This document shows positions 16,401-23,310 of a DNA stretch of 36,515 bases, piece by piece; the stretch's first letter is position 1, and each line of letters begins with the position of its first letter. This DNA is from an uncultured Oribacterium sp. GTDB lineage: Bacteria > Bacillota > Clostridia > Lachnospirales > Lachnospiraceae. The stretch is from positions 1 through 36,515 of the forward strand of contig CAMKKZ010000037.1 of NCBI GenBank assembly GCA_946413525.1, read 5' to 3'. Made by a program: the position numbers and the translations under genes. A model generated the notes under the pieces. That model was not told where the DNA came from and made no database searches. It worked only from the letters and a program-made list of their open reading frames with translations.

Positions 16401-18497
16401 TCAGATAAATTTCTTTCTTTTCAAATTTTGGGCCACGCCCCCACGTGTCGAGAGGGCGCGGAGCGCATCCGGCGGCTCTCCCTTGAACCTTATTTTTACG
16501 TTCCCGGACGGCATCTCGGATTCCGGCACGCGCTCATCCACATGGCCGGCCTTCTGCCTCTGCTCCCATTCAATGTACACCGGCGACCAGGGCATCCTGT
16601 CGCCAAACCATCCCCTCCTGTCCGCGACGGCCTCCTGCTCCAGCTTCGCGTATTCCTCTATGATAAATTTGATATAGAAGTAGGGATCCGCCCCGTTCTC
16701 AATCGCGGTCCGTACGATCGACATGCACCTGCCAAACGCATCCGCGCCGAGCTCGGTATAGGCGAAAAGGCAGCTCCTCCGTACCTTCGCGGCATGCTTG
16801 ATCTGCCTCTCGCAGTGCCCGTTGTCAATCGGGATCTCTCCATCCTCCAGGAACACCCTGAGCCTGGCCTCCTGGTTCCTGGCATAGACCACGGCTTTCC
16901 TCAGGGCCTCGAACATGTCCTCATCCTCGAGATCCAGCCCGTTTATGAGCTCGAAAAACTCGTCAACTATGGGGGCCACCCTTTCCTGCCGCCTGTCATG
17001 CCTTTCCTCGGCCGTAAGCCCCTTGAGCTTTGCATCCTCTTCAAAAATCCGGTTGGATATCATCAGGGCCTTCACTGATGGCTGCCCGAGGATCTCCTCC
17101 TCCGTTTTCCCGTCCCACATTTTAAGCACAGTGCAGATGACCATCATCGCGATGGCCAGATACCTCCTGCAGTGCATCCAGCAGACCGCGGTCTTCATGA
17201 TGGGGCCCTTGATCTTCTCCATTGCGAAATAAGCCGCATACGCGTCGCTCAACAGGTAGCCCGCGAAGTTTTTCAGCGTCCCCTTCAGGAACTCAACGCC
17301 CCTTGTCTTGCTGTAGGTGAACAGCACGATCGACGGCCCGTCCGAAAGCTCCCCGGAGATCCTCTCCCACAAAAAGCCTTTTGCCCCATTCTTCTTCCCC
17401 TTCTCCCTGTCCTCCCGGGACCACAGCACCTGGGTGAGCCACGTCTCATCCATTTGCTGCACAAGGAACCTCTCATCCAGCTCACGCCCAAGGTGGTCGC
17501 AGAATTCCCTGAAGGCATTTTCCGAGAAATGGATGATCCAACGGGACATCGCCTCCCTGCAAAGCCCTATGCCGCGCCTCCTGTATTCGTCCTCCATGCT
17601 GTAGAGGGTCACCCCGCGGACGAACTTCTCCGTCACGACCCTTGAAAAGAGGGACGACGACACATAGGATCCGGGCCAGAGATTCACTTTCATGGGCACG
17701 CTGACCAGCCTTGCGCCCTCCGGCGTCCTTTCTTCAAAGACGGGCGTCAGTATGTGATAAACATAGCATGTGGGCCGCGTCTCCCTCAGCTCCCAGTGAT
17801 CCTCGTAGCGGATAAGTCTGTACCTGGGGTCTGCTTCCTTCCCCTCGTCATGCTCGAAATGGCAGGCCTGCTCCAAATTCCTGAACTTTTTGAAGGGGTC
17901 GGTCTTATGGTTCCCGCCGTTCCGGGGAGCCCTCGCCTTTCCCCCGATCCTGCCGTCCAGCACGTCCGTGGCAGACGATGCGGAAAAGATTCTGCCGGGA
18001 CCGGCCGTTGCCCCTTCCTCCCCGGCCTCCTCCGCGCAGGCAGCATCTTCCGCCGTGGGATCCTCCTGCACGGGCTGCCCGCCCATCAGGTTCCCCGTCT
18101 TCTCCGACCGCGATCCGAACATCTCCCTCTTGTCGTTCGCGAGCCGCCCCCTGAATGCGGCGTTCTCTTCCTCCAGCCTCGCCTTCTCGGACTCGAGATG
18201 CCGGTTCACGCCGGCTTCATGCTCATATTTTTCCTGGGCCTGCCGCCCAGCCTCGAACAGGGCGCCGCATTTTTCCAGCAGTTCCTCATACTCCCTGTTT
18301 TTCCGGGCCAGCGCCTCCCCGGCTATTTCCAGCGCGGTCCTGGCCTCCAGGAGCTCGAACTCCGCCTGCCTCAGCGCGCCGTCCTTTTCCTTAATGAAGG
18401 ACACCGCCTCCCGATACTTTTCCTTCAGCGCCTCAAGCGAGCGCGTCAGCCTCTGCAGCTCTGCCTCATATGCCGACACGGCCCTTTCCAGCTTCAC
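16401..18497 (-). CDS. tnpC: IS66-family transposase TnpC (copy 1)
   Basis: 698 aa, longer than most TnpC because of a long N-terminal coiled coil (residues 1-125) before KREMFGSRSEKTGN. A zinc-binding and linker region follows. The DDE catalytic residues are visible: VQQMDETWLTQV, LLSDAYAAYF and NGHCERQIKHAAKVRR. The GTG start at 18497 has only a weak ribosome site. The frame stays open upstream through KPTLLDEAKAGI to a TGA made at the IS110-module junction. This suggests the true N-terminus lay further up, in the 99-aa ORF at 21199-21498, and was cut off by the insertion. The catalytic core looks intact. Confidence 0.88.
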   Translation of the reverse strand: MKLERAVSAYEAELQRLTRSLEALKEKYREAVSFIKEKDGALRQAEFELLEARTALEIAGEALARKNREYEELLEKCGALFEAGRQAQEKYEHEAGVNRHLESEKARLEEENAAFRGRLANDKREMFGSRSEKTGNLMGGQPVQEDPTAEDAACAEEAGEEGATAGPGRIFSASSATDVLDGRIGGKARAPRNGGNHKTDPFKKFRNLEQACHFEHDEGKEADPRYRLIRYEDHWELRETRPTCYVYHILTPVFEERTPEGARLVSVPMKVNLWPGSYVSSSLFSRVVTEKFVRGVTLYSMEDEYRRRGIGLCREAMSRWIIHFSENAFREFCDHLGRELDERFLVQQMDETWLTQVLWSREDREKGKKNGAKGFLWERISGELSDGPSIVLFTYSKTRGVEFLKGTLKNFAGYLLSDAYAAYFAMEKIKGPIMKTAVCWMHCRRYLAIAMMVICTVLKMWDGKTEEEILGQPSVKALMISNRIFEEDAKLKGLTAEERHDRRQERVAPIVDEFFELINGLDLEDEDMFEALRKAVVYARNQEARLRVFLEDGEIPIDNGHCERQIKHAAKVRRSCLFAYTELGADAFGRCMSIVRTAIENGADPYFYIKFIIEEYAKLEQEAVADRRGWFGDRMPWSPVYIEWEQRQKAGHVDERVPESEMPSGNVKIRFKGEPPDALRALSTRGGVAQNLKRKKFI

Positions 18498-18569
18498 GAT
18501 GCCGGCCTTCGCCTCATCTAATAAAGTAGGTTTTCATGTATTCACAGTAATTGCAAGTGCCTAACTCAA

Positions 18570-18956
18570 TCATTCTGATACATCAAACAACATGCGATCA
18601 TATTTTGTTGATTTTATTAATAATTGACCAATTTTGAGGTAACATTTTCGTTCCTCGTTCCCCATTGATCGAAACAATTTTACCAGCTCTACCTCAAGTC
18701 CACTCATGGTTTCCTGATTAATATAGTCATCCACTCCATAAAGAAGATATCCCTCCGATACACCAAGGAACTTTGCAATTTCTGTTATTTTCTTCCTATA
18801 TGACTTCACATTTTCAAACTTCCAAGATGAAAATGCAGTATTTGACATTCCCAGACCGGTTACAAGTTCCTTCTCTGTCTTTCCTTGGAGCTTGAGCTGA
18901 TCCATAATCCTCAATACCACAGGATCTTTTGTCAACTCCCTTACCATTTTTCGCAT
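18570..18956 (-). CDS. XRE-family helix-turn-helix repressor-like protein
   Basis: 128 aa. The N-terminal half is an HTH of XRE type: MDQLKLQGKTEKELVTGLGM, then NTAFSSWKFENVKSYRKKI and IAKFLGVSEGYLLYGVDD, the usual ending of the five-helix domain. The rest is helical and probably forms dimers. The ATG has GGAG 8 nt upstream. It is divergent from the IS110 transposase. The region between holds TGCATTAA half-sites, one pair forming an 8+8 bp palindrome at the predicted start of the plus-strand transcript. It probably represses its own gene and the transposase (inference). The gene ends only about 35 nt from the left module boundary, so it likely travels with the IS. Confidence 0.82.
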   Translation of the reverse strand: MRKMVRELTKDPVVLRIMDQLKLQGKTEKELVTGLGMSNTAFSSWKFENVKSYRKKITEIAKFLGVSEGYLLYGVDDYINQETMSGLEVELVKLFRSMGNEERKCYLKIGQLLIKSTKYDRMLFDVSE

Positions 18957-18970
18957 TAATATCTCCAGTT

Positions 18971-19038
18971 TGCATTAAATTGATATTGACATTATGATTT
19001 TCTAATAATATAATCCATTTTGCATTAACATTAATGCA
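18971..19038. promoter_or_regulatory. Operator-like TGCATTAA sites in the xre-IS110 intergenic region
   Basis: TGCATTAA-CA-TTAATGCA at 19021-19038 is a near-perfect palindrome with 8-bp arms. A single TGCATTAA lies at 18971-18978 and a CGCATTAA spans the xre start codon at 18952-18959. The sites flank and overlap the start of the plus-strand promoter. Binding by the adjacent XRE protein is an inference. Confidence 0.65.
18986..19014 (+). promoter_or_regulatory. Perfect-consensus sigma-70-type promoter for the IS110 leader/transposase
   Basis: TTGACA (18986-18991), 17-nt spacer, TATAAT (19009-19014). Both hexamers and the spacing are exact consensus. Transcription would start near 19021, at the left arm of the palindromic operator, and run into a leader of about 290 nt. 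Confidence 0.85.
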
Positions 19039-19300
19039 CTTGAGCCCGTCACATTCACTAACGTCCCCGAACGTTCTCGATTGAGCCTGGGCCCGCGGTA
19101 TCTGCGACTTATGTCTTGTAGTCTTGCGAACACCTAGACGAGGTTTGTCTACACCATACCGCTTCCGGCAGTGGTGATCATAAGGCATCGTGTGCATAAC
19201 ACCTATGCACGTATATATAATATTGATAGTGTCACTGCATCCATGGCCGTCAATACCGCTTCAGTCAATAACAGAAAGGAGTGCGGGATATTCCATCCCC
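19021..19300 (+). ncRNA. Candidate IS110 bridge RNA / structured leader
   Basis: The non-coding left-end region of IS110-group elements encodes the bridge RNA (established for IS621-type elements). Here the region begins at the consensus promoter and shows a 7-bp stem GCGGTAT (19095-19101) with ATACCGC (19156-19162). It encloses a 54-nt loop with further pairing (AGTCT with AGAC). A second perfect 7-bp hairpin is GTGCATA (19192-19198) with TATGCAC (19204-19210). TTGAGCC occurs twice (19040, 19081). Guide loops were not assigned, so this is a candidate only. Confidence 0.45.
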
Positions 19301-19309
19301 TTATTTTTT

Positions 19310-20767
19310 TTGCCAAAAAACAACGAAACCGTCATTTTCGAGGAAGGAATCGAAGTCCAGGAGACCAAGTCCTATGGCGTCGGCATCGACTGCCACTCCA
19401 GGTTCATCCAGGTCAGCGTCTATGTGAAGCGCAGCCTGAAGTTCTTCGAGTACCGAAAAGAATTTTCAACCGACTGGGACGACCTTGTCGCCGCAAAATC
19501 CTGGGTGCTGAAAGTGATTGAAACATGCTCCGAGCCGATCCCGGACATGTCCATAACGCCGTTCCATTACTGCATCGAGTCCACATCCACGTACCACATG
19601 CCCATCCTCCTCGCCTGGGAAGGGCAGCCGAGCGTCATCAACCCCACGATTGCGGGCGCATCGAAGAGAAAAACCGATGTTCTTGACGCGAAGCTCCTGG
19701 CCCTCCATGACCTCACCGGCGTCTGGCCCCGGTCCTACATCCCTTCCGCCGACGTAAAGGAGCTCCGCGTCATGATTTCCGAACGGAACCGTCACGTTCG
19801 GGAGGCCACCTCCGCCAGCAACCGCATCAACAACATCATCGTCCGTTTCGGGCTCACCATCGGCCGGGAGGGCAGCGTCACCGGGAACTCCTTCGTCCGG
19901 GCCATCGTAGAGGACCAGGCTTCTGAAAACCCCTCATCCATTGACGGCCTCTGCCCCATCGGCATCCCGGATGGCGTCCGCGCCATCATACGCGAAGAGT
20001 ACGGGAAGCATGACCTCGCCCTAAAGCGCGCCGAAAGCCTTTGGTCCCGCATTCGTGAAAAGGCGTTCTCCATGACCTGGGAGACGGGCTCCGGCACCAT
20101 GGACGGCGCCGGCATGGTGCGCCTCCTCGCGTCCACGCCGCAAATTGGCGAGCTGACCGCCATCACCTTCCTTGCCCACGTGATCACGCCTCGCAGGTTC
20201 TTCAACGCCAAAGCCCTGTCCGCCTACTGCGGCCTGGATCCGAGCCTCAAGGTGAGCGCGAAGCACGTGACCTCCACCGTGAAGCGGGGCGGCAACAAGG
20301 AGCTCCACAAGTCCCTCACCTCCGCGGGCGACCGCCTCATACGTAATCACTCCGAACTCTTCGGCCAATGGGGCCATAACCTGTACCATCAGACCGGCAA
20401 ATGGAAGAAAGCCTCGAACGCCGTCGCGCGGAAGCTCGTCGTCGCCATGTATTACATGATGATGACCGGCCAGGAGTTCTCCTACGAAAAGTACAATATC
20501 ATGAAGTCCGCCGACGTCTTTGACATCCCCGTCCCGGAACTCCCCCTCCTCAATCCGGACTTCAGGCGATACGTCCGCATACTCGAGGAGAACGGGATCG
20601 CCACCACTTCACAGGTGGCTCGTGCCTACCTCGCCTGCGAGCTTGGCCCCGTCAAAGGCCTGGGCAGGAAGTTCTTCGTCACAATCCGTGACTTCCTGAA
20701 CAACCAGCATAAATACAGGACTCTATATCAGGAACTCAAAAAAGGAGGCAATCCGAATGGGTCGTAA
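19310..20767 (+). CDS. IS110-family transposase (DEDD recombinase), module copy
   Basis: Up to 485 aa from TTG 19310 (the frame opens at GTG 19190). RuvC-like DEDD residues are visible: YGVGIDCHSRFIQVSV, CIESTSTYH and KTDVLDAKLLA. The C-terminal domain has IGELTAITFLAHVITP and LSAYCGLDPSLKVSAKH, with the conserved serine region, then RGGNKELHKSL. It is longer than typical IS110 proteins (about 400 aa), with an extra C-terminal 100 residues. The start is unclear. GTG 19190 lies within a hairpin. A good AAAGGAG (19275-19281) has no in-frame ATG/GTG/TTG at proper spacing, and T8 and A6 tracts follow it, so a rare start or frameshifting is possible. It looks intact. Confidence 0.88.
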   Translation: MPKNNETVIFEEGIEVQETKSYGVGIDCHSRFIQVSVYVKRSLKFFEYRKEFSTDWDDLVAAKSWVLKVIETCSEPIPDMSITPFHYCIESTSTYHMPILLAWEGQPSVINPTIAGASKRKTDVLDAKLLALHDLTGVWPRSYIPSADVKELRVMISERNRHVREATSASNRINNIIVRFGLTIGREGSVTGNSFVRAIVEDQASENPSSIDGLCPIGIPDGVRAIIREEYGKHDLALKRAESLWSRIREKAFSMTWETGSGTMDGAGMVRLLASTPQIGELTAITFLAHVITPRRFFNAKALSAYCGLDPSLKVSAKHVTSTVKRGGNKELHKSLTSAGDRLIRNHSELFGQWGHNLYHQTGKWKKASNAVARKLVVAMYYMMMTGQEFSYEKYNIMKSADVFDIPVPELPLLNPDFRRYVRILEENGIATTSQVARAYLACELGPVKGLGRKFFVTIRDFLNNQHKYRTLYQELKKGGNPNGS

Positions 20768-21104
20768 TCAAAATCCGAATCAAGGGCCAAATCAGGGCCA
20801 GATCCCGAACATCGCCCCACCGCCCCCAAGGTCGTACGGGCTCCTGCTCAACGGCATAATCATCGACCGCACACGCCGCCACGTCCCCAGGGACAACCCC
20901 ACCACCGAGATCGTCACCTACACCCTCAGCGACAACAATGAGCGCAAGTTTTACGTGGATGATTATGCGCCCGCCGAGTATCATGACCTCGGCGAATACG
21001 TTTCCCTTCAGGTTTATGTGAAGCCGTACCTCAAGAAGAACAACGACGTGTCATACAATCTCTGCATCCAAAAAAAGCCCTCCACGAGGGGGGAGCACTT
21101 TTAG
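20757..21104 (+). CDS. Companion protein of the IS110 transposase
   Basis: 115 aa. A low-complexity N-terminus (NPNQGPNQGQ, then PPPPR) precedes a compact beta-rich domain: YGLLLNGIIIDRTRR, EIVTYTLSD, KFYVDDY, YVSLQVYVKPYLKKN and SYNLCIQKK. The strand pattern looks like a small OB-fold or similar nucleic-acid-binding barrel, but that is a guess from pattern only. The ATG overlaps the end of the transposase gene by 11 nt and has a strong AAAGGAGG, so translation is coupled. A terminator follows at 21145. IS110 elements normally encode one protein, so this second ORF is unusual. Confidence 0.7.
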   Translation: MGRNQNPNQGPNQGQIPNIAPPPPRSYGLLLNGIIIDRTRRHVPRDNPTTEIVTYTLSDNNERKFYVDDYAPAEYHDLGEYVSLQVYVKPYLKKNNDVSYNLCIQKKPSTRGEHF

Positions 21105-21144
21105 GCGTTATCCGTCTTCTTTAGGGAAACACCGCTTCAATTCC

Positions 21145-21168
21145 GCCTGCGGCCTATAACCCGCAGGC
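21145..21168 (+). terminator. Terminator after the IS110 companion gene
   Basis: GCCTGCGG pairs with CCGCAGGC around an 8-nt loop, followed by a T-rich tract ending in seven T. It lies 41 nt after the companion stop, closing the transposase transcript within the module. Confidence 0.85.
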
Positions 21169-21198
21169 CCTTTCATCTTCCATTTTTTTCAGCTTTTG

Positions 21199-21498
21199 TT
21201 ACGTTTTTCTTCCCGCATTCATGATGCATGGTTTGTCTTTCATAATACCTACTTTATGATCTGACATAGCGAACCGCCCAATGGCGGGGCAAATCGGCTC
21301 ATTATATTTGTTCCTGTACAGGAGGACGTCCTTGTCCTGTTCCGCCAGCTGCCGCTCATATTCCCGGACGACAAATTCAAGCCTCACCTTCTCATCGTAG
21401 AGGCCCATATACATCCGCTCTATGGTGTCTGGCTTCCCACGGAGCCCCCGGATGTCCCGGAGCTCCTGTTCCCTCGTCCTCGCGGCCATGAGGCGCAC
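21199..21498 (-). CDS. IS66-associated coiled-coil ORF, probably the severed N-terminus of TnpC
   Basis: 99 aa, GTG start with GGGAG 9 nt upstream. Residues 1-60 are charged and helical (TREQELRDIRGLRGKPDTIE, YDEKVRLEFVVREYERQL). The stretch NEPICPAIGRFAMSDHK matches the first half of the 23-aa repeat in the SDR gene, whose second half (KPTLIDE) matches KPTLLDEAKAG in the open frame just upstream of tnpC. So this ORF and tnpC probably were one frame before the IS110 module entered. The last 16 or so residues come from the module end. It lies 18 nt after the 137-aa ORF. Confidence 0.55.
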   Translation of the reverse strand: MRLMAARTREQELRDIRGLRGKPDTIERMYMGLYDEKVRLEFVVREYERQLAEQDKDVLLYRNKYNEPICPAIGRFAMSDHKVGIMKDKPCIMNAGRKT

Positions 21499-21516
21499 CC
21501 CGCTTTCTCCCGGGCG

Positions 21517-21930
21517 TCACCTCAGCGACAGGATCTCCCTCATCCTCCTTGTCACTGACGCGGCGCCCTCCACCACCTCGGCCAGCTCCCTCCTCTGCTC
21601 TTTGAGCGCGGCCCTGGCCTTGTCCCTGTCGGCGCGGAGCTTTTCATTGTCCTTTTCAAGGATGCTTACGCGGTTTTTGAGGAGCTCGATCTCCTTCCCC
21701 TGCCTCTCCAGCCTTTCCTTCATGCCCTCCGGCGTCATCCCTTCTTCCGCCCCGGCCCGCTTTTTGCGGCCCTGCTTCCCCGTCGGGATGATCTCCCCGG
21801 TTTCCGGGTCGAGCTTTCCGATAAGCTTCCTTTTTGATCGGGACTGTTTCTTTTCAGGATCATAGTGCGCGTCATTTGAGTATACATACGTCACGCCCCT
21901 GTTAGGGAACTCGCGATAGATCAAGCCCAA
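21517..21930 (-). CDS. IS66 copy 1 accessory protein
   Basis: 137 aa, TTG start with a strong CAGGAGG 5 nt away. The N-terminus (GVTYVYSNDAHYDPEKKQSR, then SKRKLIGKLDPETGEIIPTG) looks like the opening domain seen before several DDE transposases of IS4/IS1634 type in Clostridia. The C-terminal 70 residues form a coiled coil (IELLKNRVSILEKDNEKLRA). It lies between tnpB and the severed tnpC part, where standard IS66 elements have no gene. A DNA-binding or TnpC-partner role is an inference. The 162 nt between it and tnpB contain no gene. Confidence 0.6.
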   Translation of the reverse strand: MGLIYREFPNRGVTYVYSNDAHYDPEKKQSRSKRKLIGKLDPETGEIIPTGKQGRKKRAGAEEGMTPEGMKERLERQGKEIELLKNRVSILEKDNEKLRADRDKARAALKEQRRELAEVVEGAASVTRRMREILSLR

Positions 21931-22092
21931 TCGGTCCTCCTGTCTGATCCCGCCCCACGCAAGATGATATTGCTTATGTTTTTATACATATGTACCACAC
22001 TTTTCATGATTATGCAATACCTTGGCGTGCTTTTTGAGCGGTTTCTGCTATTTTTCTTTTTCCTCGCCTGCCCGGCCCGGAATATCCGCATT

Positions 22093-22752
22093 TTACGTCT
22101 GCATCATGCTGCATGGCTGCCCGCCGGCCTCATTCCCGACGAACCCCGGCCAATCCCCTGCCGCCGGATTATTCCAAATATCCTGATACGGGATTCCCGG
22201 GAATCCCACACTGGCGCGGCTGCCATGCGCCTCCATGTCATGCCCGTCCACATCCATCCGTCCAACGGCTTCTGTCCGGATGTGTATCAGTCCGTTTTCC
22301 CCCTCGGCACCGGCCTTCGTTACTTCCGCGGCGGAAGACGTCATGATATCCTCCGGGAGCATCGTGCCTCCCAGGCTGGCCTCGATGTTCCTTTCCGCGC
22401 TTTCCGCTTCATTGTCATTATACATGAGGCTTGACTCGATCTCGCAGCCATCCATCAGATCCATGTATGTTTCAGCGGGGATCTCCAGCGCCTGCCTCCT
22501 GCTCCTCGGCCATTGGAACTCCATCCCTTTCAGCAGCCTCTTTGTCAGGAGGACATGTCCGTCCCCCTCAAAGACCAGCCCTTTCAGTCGGTCGTTCCGT
22601 GTCCCGCAGAACAGGTAGAGGACTCCTTCCTCCATTGGGTTTAAGCCGCATTCGCTTCTTATTATGGAACAAAGACGGTCGATCCCAAGCCTCAGGTCGG
22701 TCTTCCCGGTCCTTATGACAAGCTTTTTTACGCCGCAGGCCTCTTTAAGCAT
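22093..22752 (-). CDS. tnpB: IS66 TnpB (Orf2) with C-terminal extension
   Basis: 219 aa against roughly 115-120 for typical IS66 TnpB. The family core is plain in residues 1-95: VIRTGKTDLRLGIDRLCSII, GVLYLFCGTRNDRLKGLVFE, DGHVLLTKRLLKGMEFQWPR. The C-terminal 120 residues (SLMYNDNEAESAERNIEA onward) are not part of the family and are of unknown role. The ATG overlaps the tnpA stop by 8 nt, the usual coupled arrangement. TnpB is needed for IS66 transposition, but its biochemical role is unknown. Confidence 0.88.
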   Translation of the reverse strand: MLKEACGVKKLVIRTGKTDLRLGIDRLCSIIRSECGLNPMEEGVLYLFCGTRNDRLKGLVFEGDGHVLLTKRLLKGMEFQWPRSRRQALEIPAETYMDLMDGCEIESSLMYNDNEAESAERNIEASLGGTMLPEDIMTSSAAEVTKAGAEGENGLIHIRTEAVGRMDVDGHDMEAHGSRASVGFPGIPYQDIWNNPAAGDWPGFVGNEAGGQPCSMMQT

Positions 22753-23089
22753 AGCCCATCACCGCCTTCATGACTGTATGGAGCGCGGATTCCTGTATCC
22801 CATCATATATATAAAGGTTGATGTTTCCTGCCTGTATCCTTATTTTGGGATTCTGTTCCTGATCCTGCCCCAGGCCCTGGAAAGCTGCTGGATCCCCGGC
22901 TCTCTTTTCCCTTCGCCGCCTTCTCACGGGCTTCCTTTCTGTCCCCGCATTCTGAACACCTGATGTTCGAAGCCCCGCAATCTGATATTTCCCTTCTGCG
23001 CCTCCATTCTCTTCGGTCATTGGGATTTCCACGAAGGAGGCCTCACTCCCTTCCCCTTCGTTTCTTTCCATCTTTATAATATCTTCCAC
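22745..23089 (-). CDS. tnpA: IS66 TnpA-like protein (Orf1), N-terminus degenerate
   Basis: 114 aa from a GTG. Only the C-terminus matches TnpA: IRIQAGNINLYIYDGIQESA then LHTVMKAVMGYA, equal to the usual strand-helix end. The HTH that should open TnpA is not visible. A different frame just upstream carries MEDRGKKGMKAMLTKVEAGS, which may be its remains after a frameshift. The middle is Arg/Lys-rich (RKPVRRRRREKRAG). A TATAAT -10-like box on the minus strand near 23285 probably belongs to the IS66 promoter. Whether a working TnpA is made is doubtful. Confidence 0.55.
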   Translation of the reverse strand: MEDIIKMERNEGEGSEASFVEIPMTEENGGAEGKYQIAGLRTSGVQNAGTERKPVRRRRREKRAGDPAAFQGLGQDQEQNPKIRIQAGNINLYIYDGIQESALHTVMKAVMGYA

Positions 23090-23310
23090 TTCCTGCCTCC
23101 ACCTTCGTAAGCATCGCTTTCATTCCTTTTTTGCCTCTGTCTTCCATCTCTATTCAGTTCTTCTTTGAATGATTTTCTTCAATGATTATATAGATGTTCC
23201 CTCCTATGCAAGTTTGCCTCCATTGAAGCTCCCTGCTTCAATGAGATACCTAAAACCTCCTTCCCAGCAGTATTGACACTATTATAGAAGAAAAGTCCCC
23301 TCTTGCATAT

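Larger units (their letters stand above)
18524..21256. mobile_element. IS110 module with XRE repressor and companion gene, inserted in IS66 copy 1
   Basis: About 2.7 kb holding xre (minus), the IS110 transposase (plus) and a coupled small gene (plus). Near-identical inward-facing sequences bracket it: ATAAAGTAGGTTTT at 18524-18537 and ATAAAGTAGGTATT on the minus strand at 21243-21256. Outside it, the flanks match the uninterrupted 69-bp repeat in the SDR gene, which shows what the target looked like. IS110 elements usually lack terminal inverted repeats, so the exact ends are uncertain and the left repeat may belong to the flank. Confidence 0.6.

Noticed and set aside
17754..18564. Plus-strand ORFs of 220-255 aa opposite tnpC
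   Set aside because: High GC keeps the opposite frames open; tnpC has the full DDE motif set, so these are shadows.
18814..19197. Minus-strand ORF of 127 aa over the xre-IS110 intergenic region
   Set aside because: It overlaps xre out of frame and runs across the consensus promoter; no ribosome site.
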